This document shows positions 40,784 to 49,352 of a stretch of DNA of 64,000 bases, one piece after another (within the stretch, counting starts at the first letter, position 1; every line of letters begins with the position of its first letter). The position numbers and the translations under genes were made by a program. The notes beneath the pieces were generated by a model that was given only the letters and a program-made list of their open reading frames with translations, was not told the origin of the DNA and did no database searches. Origin of the DNA: Nocardioides campestrisoli (lineage in GTDB: Bacteria; Actinomycetota; Actinomycetes; Propionibacteriales; Nocardioidaceae). The stretch lies in contig NZ_CP061768.1 of assembly GCF_013624435.2 (NCBI RefSeq), positions 2,694,001-2,758,000 on the forward strand, in the 5' to 3' direction.

Positions 40784-42124
40784 GTGCAGAACATCCTCGA
40801 CGCGATCCTCGCCGATGACACGGCCCCGGAGGACTTCGCCAACCTCGAGCTCCCCGAGTCCTACCGCGCCGCCACGGTGCACAAGGACGAGGTCGACATG
40901 TTCGAGGGCATCGCCACCCGGGACAAGGACCCCCGCAAGTCGATCCACGTCGAGGACGTGGCCCTGCCCGAGCTCGGGCCAGGCGAGGCGTTCGTCGCGG
41001 TCATGGCCTCCGCGATCAACTACAACACGGTGTGGACCTCGATCTTCGAGCCGGTCTCGACCTTCGGGTTCCTGGAGCGCTACGGCCGGGAGTCCGACCT
41101 GGGCGCGCGGCACGACCTGCCCTACCACGTGGTCGGCTCCGACCTGTCCGGCGTCGTGCTCGCGGTGGGTGCCGGCGTGACCAAGTGGAAGCCGGGCGAC
41201 CGGGTCGTGGCGCACTGCCTCTCGGTGGAGCTCGAGGCGCCCGACGGCCACAACGACACCATGCTCGACCCCTCGCAGCGGATCTGGGGCTTCGAGACCA
41301 ACTTCGGCGGCCTGGCCGACGTCGCCATGGTCAAGGCCAACCAGCTGATGCCCAAGCCGGAGCACCTGACGTGGGAGGAGGCCGCCTCCCCCGGGCTGGT
41401 CAACTGCACCGCCTACCGCCAGCTGGTCAGCGCCAACGGCGGCAACATGAAGCAGGGCGACAACGTCCTGATCTGGGGCGCCTCGGGCGGCCTCGGCGGC
41501 TTCGCCACGCAGTACGCCCTCAACGGCGGCGCCACCCCGGTCTGCGTGGTCTCCAACGAGGAGAAGGAGAAGATCGCCCGGTCCATGGGGGCCGAGCTGA
41601 TCATCAACCGCTCCGAGGAGGACTACAAGTTCTGGAACGAGGAGGGCACCCAGCAGAACCCGAAGGAGTGGAAGCGGTTCGGGGCCAAGATCCGTGAGCT
41701 CACGGGCGGCGAGGACATCGACATCGTCTTCGAGCACCCGGGCCGCGAGACGTTCGGCGCGAGCGTCTACGTCACCCGCAAGGGCGGCACCATCACCACC
41801 TGTGCCTCCACCTCGGGCTACATGCACGAGTACGACAACCGCTACCTGTGGATGAACCTCAAGCGGATCATCTCCTCGCACTTCGCGAACTACCGCGAGT
41901 CGTGGGAGGCCAACCGCCTGATCGCCCAGGGCAAGATCCACCCGACGCTGTCGCGGACCTACACCCTGGACGAGGTCGGGCAGGCCACGCTCGACGTGCA
42001 CAAGAACTCCCACCAGGGCAAGGTCGGCGTCCTCTGCCTGGCCCCCGAGGAGGGCATGGGCGTCCGGAACCCGGAGATGCGGGCCGAGCACGAGACCGCG
42101 ATCAACCGGTTCCGCGGCGTCTGA
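40784..42124 (+). CDS. ccrA: Crotonyl-CoA carboxylase/reductase
   Basis: A 446-aa member of the medium-chain reductase family. It reductively carboxylates crotonyl-CoA with NADPH and CO2 to (2S)-ethylmalonyl-CoA, the key reaction of the ethylmalonyl-CoA pathway. Diagnostic stretches are MASAINYNTVWTSIFEPVSTFGFLERYGR, LPYHVVGSDLSGVVLAVG, CTAYRQLVS and the cofactor loop IWGASGGLGGFATQYALNGG. FEHPGRETFGASVYVTRKGG and the end (PTLSRTYTLDEVGQATLDVHKNSHQGKVGVLCLAP) are CCR-specific. GTG start at 40784 follows AGGAGACGA. A palindromic operator lies upstream and a strong terminator downstream. Confidence 0.97.
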   Translation: MQNILDAILADDTAPEDFANLELPESYRAATVHKDEVDMFEGIATRDKDPRKSIHVEDVALPELGPGEAFVAVMASAINYNTVWTSIFEPVSTFGFLERYGRESDLGARHDLPYHVVGSDLSGVVLAVGAGVTKWKPGDRVVAHCLSVELEAPDGHNDTMLDPSQRIWGFETNFGGLADVAMVKANQLMPKPEHLTWEEAASPGLVNCTAYRQLVSANGGNMKQGDNVLIWGASGGLGGFATQYALNGGATPVCVVSNEEKEKIARSMGAELIINRSEEDYKFWNEEGTQQNPKEWKRFGAKIRELTGGEDIDIVFEHPGRETFGASVYVTRKGGTITTCASTSGYMHEYDNRYLWMNLKRIISSHFANYRESWEANRLIAQGKIHPTLSRTYTLDEVGQATLDVHKNSHQGKVGVLCLAPEEGMGVRNPEMRAEHETAINRFRGV

Positions 42125-42141
42125 TCCCGACTGTTACCGAG

Positions 42142-42196
42142 AACACCCCGGCCCGGGGACCTCCTGCCCTGGAAGTCCCGCGAGCCGGGGTGTTTT
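42142..42196 (+). terminator. Terminator of ccrA
   Basis: AACACCCCGGC and GCCGGGGTGTT form an 11-bp stem around a 31-base loop that has its own partial pairing, followed by TTCGTTG. It begins 18 bases after the ccrA stop. Confidence 0.8.
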
Positions 42197-42265
42197 CGTT
42201 GTCTGCATCAGTCACACTGGACCGAGCATCACAACCGCGCCGAACCCAGAAGGGGTGCCCTGCAC

Positions 42266-43624
42266 ATGAGCCGCGACGAGGGCCTGTCCATCTTCGACCA
42301 GGACGAGTCCGGGGAGCTCCCCGACGACCAGCCCACCCAGCGTCTCGAGACGCCCGCGACCGCGAAAGCGTCGTCCGAGTCCGCCGCCGAACGGACCCAG
42401 GTCCAGCCCGCCGTGAAGGCGGCCCCGGCCGCGCCGTCCACCACCAGGACGCCGGCAGCCAAGACGCCCTCAGCGAAGGCGCCCGCCGCCTCCGCGAGCC
42501 GGCCCACCGGTGGCCAGTCCGCGGGAGGTCAGGCCACCGAGACCCAGGCCACCGCGACCCAGGCCATCGCGACCCAGAGCACCGGGATCCAGGCCGGGGC
42601 AGCAGCGCGTCAGGCACCGACCGCCGCCCTGTCCGCCCCCGAGTTCCCGATGGTGCGGCGAGGCGGCTACGACAAGGACGCCGTGGACCGCGCCGTCCGC
42701 AGCCTGCTGGCCGAACGGACCTCCGCGGTCTCCGGGCTCAGCGAGGCCCAGGAACGGATGAGGAGCCTGGAGGCCGAGCTCGAGCAGGTGCGCCGCTCCC
42801 TGGCCGAGGTCGAGACCCCGACGTACGCCGGTCTGGGCGGGCGCGCCGCGTCGATGCTCAAGCTGGCCGAGGACGAGGCCGCCGACGTCCGCGCCGCGGC
42901 CGAGCGCGACGCCCAGGAGATCCGCGACCAGGCGCACCGCGACGCCCGCGCGATCAAGGCCGAGGCCGCTCGCGAGGCCGAGGACATGCGGATCGTCCAG
43001 CTCAAGGAGCTGGAGGAGAGCCGCACCCGGATGATGGCCGACGCGGAGCAGGAGCGGACGCTCGCCCGGGCCGAGGCGGAGGACCTGCGGGCCGCCGCCA
43101 AGCGCGAGGCGGAGCAGCTGCGCCTGGCCGCCCAGCAGGAGACCAACGACCTGCGCACCACCGCCAAGCGGGAGGCCGAGCAGGCGCGTGCTGCGGCCGA
43201 CCGGGAGGTGCAGGAGGCACGCCGCACCCTGGCCGTGGAGAAGGAGCGGCTGGCGCGCGAGGCGACCGAGCACCACTCCAACGCCACCGCCGAGACCGCG
43301 CGGCTGGTCAAGGAGGCGGAGGAGCGGGCCGAGGCCGCGGAGAAGCGGGCCCGCGAGGCCATCACCCAGGCCACCAGCCAGCGGCAGCAGGCGCAGCACG
43401 AGGCGGACGCCATGCTGTCCCGGGCCCGCCGCGAGGCCCAGCAGATCGTGACCTCCGCCAAGACCCAGGCCGAGTCGATCGCCACCAGCGGTCACGCCGA
43501 GGCGGAGCGTGAGCTGGCCGCGATCAGGGCCGAGGTCGACCGGATGTCGAAGCGCCGGGACGCCATCACCGCGCAGCTCGGAGCCCTGCGCGACGTGGTC
43601 GCGGGCTTCGCCGACGAGGACTGA
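42266..43624 (+). CDS. DivIVA/Scy/FilP-like coiled-coil polarity or division protein
   Basis: A 452-aa cytoplasmic protein. Residues 1-120 are a disordered Ala/Thr/Gln-rich region. Residues 127-145 (FPMVRRGGYDKDAVDRAV) resemble the DivIVA N-terminal membrane-curvature motif. Residues 150-440 are an almost continuous coiled coil rich in Ala, Glu and Arg, with YAGLGGRAASMLKLAEDEA at the start. In Streptomyces the Scy and FilP polarity proteins lie beside epimerase-thiolase-meaB genes, as here, so this is the positional counterpart, though much shorter than Scy. A role organising growth poles or septa is inferred. Own transcription unit after the ccrA terminator. Confidence 0.78.
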   Translation: MSRDEGLSIFDQDESGELPDDQPTQRLETPATAKASSESAAERTQVQPAVKAAPAAPSTTRTPAAKTPSAKAPAASASRPTGGQSAGGQATETQATATQAIATQSTGIQAGAAARQAPTAALSAPEFPMVRRGGYDKDAVDRAVRSLLAERTSAVSGLSEAQERMRSLEAELEQVRRSLAEVETPTYAGLGGRAASMLKLAEDEAADVRAAAERDAQEIRDQAHRDARAIKAEAAREAEDMRIVQLKELEESRTRMMADAEQERTLARAEAEDLRAAAKREAEQLRLAAQQETNDLRTTAKREAEQARAAADREVQEARRTLAVEKERLAREATEHHSNATAETARLVKEAEERAEAAEKRAREAITQATSQRQQAQHEADAMLSRARREAQQIVTSAKTQAESIATSGHAEAERELAAIRAEVDRMSKRRDAITAQLGALRDVVAGFADED

Positions 43625-43658
43625 GCGGAACCGCCGAGCGCGTCGGACGAACCCGATC

Positions 43659-43693
43659 GACCGGCCCGGCCCCCCGCGGGGGCCGGGCCGGTC
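43659..43693. terminator. Bidirectional terminator between coiled-coil gene and hydrolase
   Basis: GACCGGCCCGGCCCC and its complement form a perfect 15-bp stem with loop CCGCG. It overlaps the stop codon of the convergent hydrolase gene. Confidence 0.8.
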
Positions 43694-44516
43694 AGTCTTC
43701 GCGGCCGGCGGCGATGAACCGCCGCAGCACGGCAAGGAACACCTCGGGCTGCTCGGAGTGCACCCAGTGGCCTGCGTTCTTCACCGTCACCCGGCGCACG
43801 CGGGGGAACCACCGCTCCATCGCCGGGGCGTGCTCGTCACGGACGTAGGCGGAGTTCGCTCCTGCCAGCCAGAGCACCGGGCCTGGATAGGGCGAGACGT
43901 CGCCGAGCCGATCCTCGGGCCAGCCACCGATCGCCCCGAGCTGCTCCCCCAGCAGCGGAAGGTTGGCCTGCCAACGCCAGCCGTCCCCCTCGCGGCGGAG
44001 GTTCTGCAGGAGGAAGGCCCGCACGCTGGGGTCCTCGACGTGGCTCGCCAGCTGCTCGTCCGCGTCGCTGCGTCGCTCCACGCTGGTCAGGTCGAGCCCG
44101 AGCATCCCCTCGATGAAACCGGCGAACTCGCCCACCCGGCGGTACGAGACGGGAGCGATGTCGACGACGCACAGCCGCTCCACGACCTCGGGGTGCCGCA
44201 GCGCGGTGAGCATCGCCACCTTGCCGCCCATGGAGTGCCCGACCAGCACGGCGGGCGGGCCCTCGGCCAGGAGGTCGGCCACCCGGTCCGCGTCCGCGAC
44301 CAGGTCGACCTCGTCGGTCCAGCCGGAGCGTCCGTGGTTGGGCAGGTCGACCAGGGTGACCCGGTGGTGGTCGGCGGCGAGCTCCTTGCCGATCTGGGTC
44401 CAGTTCCGTCCCTGGCCGAAGAGTCCGTGGCAGAAGACCACGGGGGGCTCCCCCTCGCCCAGGACGGTCGTGTGCAGGCTCGTGCGGGCCGGCGCGGGCC
44501 CTGTCGTCCGAGTCAC
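43692..44516 (-). CDS. Alpha/beta hydrolase
   Basis: A 274-aa alpha/beta-fold hydrolase. The oxyanion-hole motif is FCHGLFGQGRNW (28-39), the nucleophile elbow GHSMGG has Ser95, and the C-terminal KNAGHWVHSEQPE supplies the catalytic His. Most similar in style to short-chain esterases of the YbfF type. No signal peptide. The GTG at 44516 lies one base after the stop of the upstream gene, so the two form an operon. Substrate not determinable. Confidence 0.9.
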   Translation of the reverse strand: MTRTTGPAPARTSLHTTVLGEGEPPVVFCHGLFGQGRNWTQIGKELAADHHRVTLVDLPNHGRSGWTDEVDLVADADRVADLLAEGPPAVLVGHSMGGKVAMLTALRHPEVVERLCVVDIAPVSYRRVGEFAGFIEGMLGLDLTSVERRSDADEQLASHVEDPSVRAFLLQNLRREGDGWRWQANLPLLGEQLGAIGGWPEDRLGDVSPYPGPVLWLAGANSAYVRDEHAPAMERWFPRVRRVTVKNAGHWVHSEQPEVFLAVLRRFIAAGRED

Positions 44517-44517
44517 C

Positions 44518-45279
44518 TCAGAAGTCGAAGCCGTCGAACATGTTGCCCAGGCCCTCGCCGAGGCCGTCGAACATGTCGCCGACACCCTCGCCCAGGGCGC
44601 CCAGGCCCTCACCCAGGCCGTCGAGCCCACCGCTGAAGAGCATGCCCACGAACATCCACTGCATGGGTCCGAACGAGCCGTAGTAGCCCATCGCGTAGGG
44701 CTGGTAGGCCTTGCCCCCCTGCCAGTACGGCACGCGCTGGGCGCCGACCATCACCTTGCGGATGTCGGGCTCGGCCCCGGCGCGAACACGCTCGACGTCC
44801 AGCGCACAGGCCGGGACGTCGCGGGTCGCTCCGCCGGGCGGGGTCCACGAGACGTCGGCGACCGAGAGGCCGTGGCGCGGGTCGAAGAAGCAGGGAGGAC
44901 GTCGGGTCGGCAGCGGCTCGCCCTCAACCCGGGCCCGCACGCAGGCCATCGCGTACCGGCCGTCCTCGAGGATCTCGGTCACGTGTCGCACCTGGTTCGG
45001 CGCCGTGAGGCTCTCCGCGGCCAGCTTGGCCGACTCGTAGGCGTCCAGGGCCCGCTGGTAGTCGGCGTTGGCCCCCGCCTCGAGCTCGCGCCCGGCCATC
45101 TCCAGGTCGAGCTCCTGCAGCTCGACCCCCAGCGCGGTGACGTCCTCGTCGACCAGCCGCCGGACGGGAGCGAGCTCCGCCGCGGCCCGCTCCTCGGCGC
45201 GCCGGCGCGAGGAACGGGACGTCGCTGCCACCACACCCACGGCAGCCACCACGACGAGCACCAGGAGGAGGTATTCCAT
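44518..45279 (-). CDS. Hypothetical membrane-anchored protein with Gly-rich C-terminal repeats
   Basis: A 253-aa protein with an N-terminal transmembrane helix (2-20, EYLLLVLVVVAAVGVVAAT), a helical region (25-110) and a conserved-looking central domain with RYAMACVRARVEGEPLPTRRPPCFFDPRHG and VPACALD (two Cys that could pair). VPYWQGGKAYQPYAMGYYG follows. The last 35 residues repeat GLGEGLG and [DN]MFDG[LF] units. Proteins with the central domain recur in actinobacteria without known function. The repeats suggest a flexible or self-associating tail. ATG 45279 has a weak ribosome site; the start may lie further upstream. It precedes the hydrolase gene in the same operon. Confidence 0.68.
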   Translation of the reverse strand: MEYLLLVLVVVAAVGVVAATSRSSRRRAEERAAAELAPVRRLVDEDVTALGVELQELDLEMAGRELEAGANADYQRALDAYESAKLAAESLTAPNQVRHVTEILEDGRYAMACVRARVEGEPLPTRRPPCFFDPRHGLSVADVSWTPPGGATRDVPACALDVERVRAGAEPDIRKVMVGAQRVPYWQGGKAYQPYAMGYYGSFGPMQWMFVGMLFSGGLDGLGEGLGALGEGVGDMFDGLGEGLGNMFDGFDF

Positions 45280-45488
45280 GGCCCAAGCGTACGCGGCGCG
45301 GGAAGGGCCGTCACCGGACCGCAAGGTGGCCGCGGCCATCCCCCCGACGCCCGCGGCCACCTGTCACGACTCCCCCGGGCCGGCCTGTCCCCCGATCGGG
45401 CCGGCTCTGGCGAGCGTTGCCCCAACTCTCCCCCGACTCGGGACCTTCGGACATCGGTAGTCCTACGTAATCGCGTCAGCAGTACCGA

Positions 45489-45504
45489 TAGGTTCTGCAG
45501 GGTG
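45489..45504 (+). promoter_or_regulatory. Leaderless-type promoter box of the LuxR gene
   Basis: TAGGTT (45490-45495) is followed by 6 bases and the GTG start at 45502. About 25 bases further upstream is TCCTACGTAATC with the palindromic core TACGTA, a possible operator or -35 region. Confidence 0.5.
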
Positions 45505-47955
45505 CTGACACCGTGTCTCGGACGATCCAGGGCCAGGAGCGCTCTGGAGTCCGCGCTGGTGTCCTCGCGCTGGGTCAGCCTCGTGGGGCCGCCTGGCTGC
45601 GGCAAGACCTTCCTGCTCAGGCACACGCTGGCCGACCACGAGCGCGTCGCCTGGGTCAACGCCGCGGGCCTGCGCAGCAGCGACGAGGTGCTGGCCGCGT
45701 GCCTGCGCGAGCTCGACGCGGAGTCCGCCCCCGGCGACAGCGCCGAGGGAGCCCTGGGCCGCGCCCTGGACGGGAGCGGGTCGGTCCTGGTGGTCGACGG
45801 CCTCGAGCTCGAGCACGAGGACCTCGGCCCGCTGCTCCAGGAGGTGGTGGAGGCGACCAGCGGCGGCCGGCTCGCCGTGACCGCCCGGGCCTCCTCGGGC
45901 CAGGCGCATGAGCGGGTCCTCCGCCTCGGCCCGCTGCCGGTCCCCGGCCGGGGCGACCCGCTCACCGGGCCCGCGGTCGAGCTGCTGACCGCCCGGGTGG
46001 CCGCCGCCGGCGGACGCACCGAGGACCTGCTGGCACACCCCGACGCCGTACGCCGCCTCCTGCGCGCGACCGGCGGGCTGCCGCTGATCATCGAGCAGAC
46101 CGCGGTGCAGATCGCGCTGCTCGGCGCGGCCAACGCCGCCCCCGCGACCACCCTGTCCACCGCCGTCCAGGCCTCCTACGACCTGCTCCGCCCGCAGCAG
46201 CAGCGGTGCTTCCGCCGGCTGGCCCAGGTGCCGTTCCCGATCTCGATCGACGTCCTCGCCGCGATCACCGAGGTCGACCGGGGCTGCACCGGCGAGCTGG
46301 CGGCCGCCCTGGTCCGTCGCAGCCTGGTGGAGCTGCTGCCGGACGGCCGCTTCGACATGCTCTCCCCCATCCGTCAGCACGGCGCCTCCCTGGGCGAGGA
46401 GCACGGCGACGGCCCCGCCACCCGCCGGGCGCTGGTCGCGTGGGCCGACTCCGTCGCCCCCGAGGACACCAACTTCGGCGCGGGGGACGCGCCCTGGTTG
46501 CGCGACCTGCCGGCGATGCGGGCGGCGATCCAGGCCGCGGCCTCCGAGCCGGAGACACGGGACCTGGGCTACGAGCTGGCCAACCGGGTCTTCTCCTCCC
46601 TCTACACCGCTATGCGCGCCCGTGAGGCGGTGGAGATCCTGGAGGGGGTCCTGGTCAGTGGTGACGGTCCGGGGGCGATCGGCGCCCAGGTGGCCCGCCG
46701 CGCCGGCATCGCCGCCTCCGAGGTGCGCGGCACCTACGAGGGGCTGTGGCTGCTCGACCGTGCCGACGAGCACGCCCGGGCCGCGACGGACCCGGGGCTG
46801 GAGCTGGCGCGCACCGCCTCCATCCGGGCGGAGATGCACCTGGACGCCGGCGACTTCACCCGCGCCCGGCAGGAGGCACGCCGGGCGATCGAGCTCGACC
46901 CCAGCGGCCGCTCCATCGTCCGGCAGGCCACCCGCACCCTGGTCGACGTCCTGGTGGCGCGCGGCGAGCTCGCCGAGGCCGCGACCCTGGCGGCCCGGAT
47001 CATCCCCACCCACGACGGCAACGAGGAGCGCTGGATCAGCCTCTCCGCCCGCACCCTGCTCGGCCGGGTCGCTCTGGAACGAGGCCGCCTGGCAGAGGCT
47101 GAGGCCGCGGCGCGCACCGCCATCGCGGAGTCCCGCCAGCTCGCCGAGGACCGGGTACGCCTGCTGGCCGAGACCCTGCTGCGGCAGGTCGACCCCTCGG
47201 CGCCGGTGACCACGGTCGACCGCGAGGTCCTCCCCTGGGCGGTGCGGCTCCCGGTCCTGGCCCAGGACGCACGGGACCTGCTGGAGGCCGGCGACGCCTC
47301 GCACGCCGCCGGCCTGGCGGCCGACGTGGTGGTCCTGGCCGACGGCAGTCAGCTCGGCCGCGACGGCGTCGAAGCCCGCCTCATGCTCGCTCACGCCCTG
47401 CTCGCCGAAGGCGACCTCGTGCAGGCTGCGCACACCTTCCTGGCCGCGCTGGAGCGGGCCGCCAGCATGCCGATGCCGCTGCGGGTCGCCGACGCCCTGG
47501 ACGGGCTCGCCGGGCTCGCGGAGGAGACCGGGCAGCCCGAAGCCCCGTACCTGGCCGCCGCCGCGGCACAGATCCGTCAGCACCGCCAGGCGGCCGCGTG
47601 GGGGCTCACCGCCCGGCGCCGGCCGACGCCGGCCCGCACGTTCCCCGCCGGGTGGCTCGAGCAGGGCCACCTCACGCCCGCCGGGGTCGCGGAGGTCGCG
47701 GACCTGGTGCTGGGCCGGTCGGCTCCTGTCCCGTCCAGCGGGGCGTCGCCGACCTCCTCGGCGCTGGCCGCGCTGACGAAGGCCGAGCTCATCGTGGCCG
47801 AGCGGGTCGCCGACGGGTTGACCAGTCGGCAGATCGCCGAGGAGCTCTTCGTCTCCCCGCGCACGGTGGACACCCACCTGACGCACATCTACCGCAAGCT
47901 GGACATCAACACCCGGGCTCGGCTGGCCGCGATCGTGACCGACGCGCGGCGCTGA
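45502..47955 (+). CDS. LuxR-family transcriptional regulator with N-terminal ATPase (STAND/MalT-like)
   Basis: An 817-aa signal-transducing regulator. The Walker A loop GPPGCGKT lies at 29-36 and a Walker B-like LVVDGLELEHED follows. A winged-helix-like region and a long stretch of TPR-type helical repeats (about 340-700) form the likely sensor. The C-terminal LuxR HTH (about 750-815) contains LTKAELIVAERVADGLTSRQIAEELF and SPRTVDTHLTHIYRKL. The expected model is ATP-dependent oligomerisation after ligand binding. The target is unknown; the divergent membrane-protein/hydrolase operon and the convergent dehydrogenase are neighbours. GTG start is supported by a leaderless-type box. Confidence 0.9.
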   Translation: MLTPCLGRSRARSALESALVSSRWVSLVGPPGCGKTFLLRHTLADHERVAWVNAAGLRSSDEVLAACLRELDAESAPGDSAEGALGRALDGSGSVLVVDGLELEHEDLGPLLQEVVEATSGGRLAVTARASSGQAHERVLRLGPLPVPGRGDPLTGPAVELLTARVAAAGGRTEDLLAHPDAVRRLLRATGGLPLIIEQTAVQIALLGAANAAPATTLSTAVQASYDLLRPQQQRCFRRLAQVPFPISIDVLAAITEVDRGCTGELAAALVRRSLVELLPDGRFDMLSPIRQHGASLGEEHGDGPATRRALVAWADSVAPEDTNFGAGDAPWLRDLPAMRAAIQAAASEPETRDLGYELANRVFSSLYTAMRAREAVEILEGVLVSGDGPGAIGAQVARRAGIAASEVRGTYEGLWLLDRADEHARAATDPGLELARTASIRAEMHLDAGDFTRARQEARRAIELDPSGRSIVRQATRTLVDVLVARGELAEAATLAARIIPTHDGNEERWISLSARTLLGRVALERGRLAEAEAAARTAIAESRQLAEDRVRLLAETLLRQVDPSAPVTTVDREVLPWAVRLPVLAQDARDLLEAGDASHAAGLAADVVVLADGSQLGRDGVEARLMLAHALLAEGDLVQAAHTFLAALERAASMPMPLRVADALDGLAGLAEETGQPEAPYLAAAAAQIRQHRQAAAWGLTARRRPTPARTFPAGWLEQGHLTPAGVAEVADLVLGRSAPVPSSGASPTSSALAALTKAELIVAERVADGLTSRQIAEELFVSPRTVDTHLTHIYRKLDINTRARLAAIVTDARR

Positions 47956-47992
47956 TCCCAGCCCGGGCGTCGGTCACGACCAGGAGCGCGGA

Positions 47993-49177
47993 TCAGGAGT
48001 AGTCGTGGAAGCCGCGGCGGGTCTTGCGACCCAGGTGCCCGTCGGCGACGACCGTCTCCAGCATCGGGGCGGGCGCGAACCCCGGGTGCTTGAACTCGGC
48101 GTGCAGCTCCTTCTGGATGGCCAGCGAGACGTCGTTGCCGACGACGTCGAGCAGCTCGAAGGGCCCCATCGGGAAGCCCGCCTGCTCCTTGATCGCGGTG
48201 TCGATCGTGGTCATGTCCGCCTGGCCGCTCTCGAGCATCTTCACCGCGTCGTTGAGGTACGGGAAGAGCAGCGCGTTGACGATGAACCCGGCCCGGTCGC
48301 CGCAGGAGACCGCGACCTTCCCGACCTTGGCGCACAGCGCCCGGACGCTCTCGTCCACGTCGGCGTCGGTGAGCTCGGTGGTGACCACCTCGACCAGCTT
48401 CATCACCGGCGCCGGGTTGAAGAAGTGCATGCCGATGACCCACTCCGGACGCGACGTCGCAGCGGCACAGGCGGAGATGGGCAGCGAGGAGGTCGTGGTC
48501 GCGAGGATCGTCCCCGGCTTGCAGATCCGGTCCAGGTCACCGAAGAGCTCGGTCTTGATCGCCAGGTCCTCCGCGATCGCCTCGACCACGAGGTCGACGT
48601 CCGCCAGGGCCTCGCGCTCGGTCGCGCCGGTGAGCCGGCCGAGCACGTCGCCCTTGGTCGCCTCGTCGAGCTTGCCGCGCGAGATCGCCTTGTCCAGCGA
48701 CTTGGCGATCAGCGCGAGCACCCCGTCGAGCTTCTCCTGGCTGCGGCCGACGAAGACCACGTCGTAGCCGCTCTTGGCGAAGACCTCCACGATGCCCGAG
48801 GCCATCGTGCCGGTGCCGACCACGCCGACCGTGCGGATCTCGTGCCGCAGCTGCGGCTCCGCGGAGACGGCAGCCCCGTCCTGGGACTCCACCGTGCCAC
48901 CGCCCGCGGCGACCAGGCTCTCCAGCAGGCCCGCCGGCCGGTGCAGCTCGTCCCCGGAGTCGGCGTACATCGCGGCCAGCTGGTCCCGGACGCTCTCCAG
49001 GCCCAGCTCCTCGACGGTGCTCAGGGGGCCCTGGGGGTAGCCGCAGCCGAAGCGCATGGCCGCGTCGATGTCGGCGCGCGAGGCGTAGCCCTCGGCGAAC
49101 ATCCGGAGCGCGTGGTTCAGGTAGGGCAGGACCAGCGTGCTGCTGATCTGCTCGTGGGAGGCGGCGGTCTCAGTCAT
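47993..49177 (-). CDS. 3-hydroxyacyl-CoA (3-hydroxybutyryl-CoA) dehydrogenase with duplicated C-domain
   Basis: A 394-aa enzyme. The usual 285-residue core is present: NAD motif VGVVGTGTMASG (about 117-128), VEAIAEDLAIKTELF, catalytic His in GMHFFNPAPVMKLVEVV and the C-terminal helical domain (GFIVNALLFPYLNDAVKMLESG...). Before it lies a second helical 3HCDH_C-like domain (residues 11-75, LVLPYLNHALRMFAEGYASRADIDAAMRFGCGYPQGP). Oxidises or forms 3-hydroxybutyryl-CoA; with atoB, hydratase and ccrA it fits the ethylmalonyl-CoA route. ATG 49177 is the best start. A perfect palindrome lies 21-34 bases upstream. Confidence 0.92.
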   Translation of the reverse strand: MTETAASHEQISSTLVLPYLNHALRMFAEGYASRADIDAAMRFGCGYPQGPLSTVEELGLESVRDQLAAMYADSGDELHRPAGLLESLVAAGGGTVESQDGAAVSAEPQLRHEIRTVGVVGTGTMASGIVEVFAKSGYDVVFVGRSQEKLDGVLALIAKSLDKAISRGKLDEATKGDVLGRLTGATEREALADVDLVVEAIAEDLAIKTELFGDLDRICKPGTILATTTSSLPISACAAATSRPEWVIGMHFFNPAPVMKLVEVVTTELTDADVDESVRALCAKVGKVAVSCGDRAGFIVNALLFPYLNDAVKMLESGQADMTTIDTAIKEQAGFPMGPFELLDVVGNDVSLAIQKELHAEFKHPGFAPAPMLETVVADGHLGRKTRRGFHDYS

Positions 49178-49197
49178 GGCGGCATGATGACACGCAC

Positions 49198-49211
49198 CTA
49201 CTGGCCAGTAG
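49198..49211. promoter_or_regulatory. Palindromic operator upstream of 3-hydroxyacyl-CoA dehydrogenase
   Basis: CTACTGGCCAGTAG is a perfect 14-base palindrome 21 bases before the start codon. Its core TACTGGCCAGTA fits the same TACYGRCCRGTA consensus as the ccrA operator. Confidence 0.6.
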
Positions 49212-49334
49212 CGATGAATCACCTGGTGGACGGAGATCACTGCCACCTATTGTCCGATAAACGAACATAGTCGACGATGGCCCACACTTTTGTGCCGCCT
49301 CACCTGCCCGCGCCGGGCTCCCGGACCAGGGCGG

Positions 49335-49352
49335 GTAGATTGCACGCCCGTG
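49335..49352 (+). promoter_or_regulatory. Leaderless-type promoter box of nucS
   Basis: TAGATT (49336-49341) lies 8 bases before the nucS GTG at 49350, with no ribosome site between. Confidence 0.55.
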
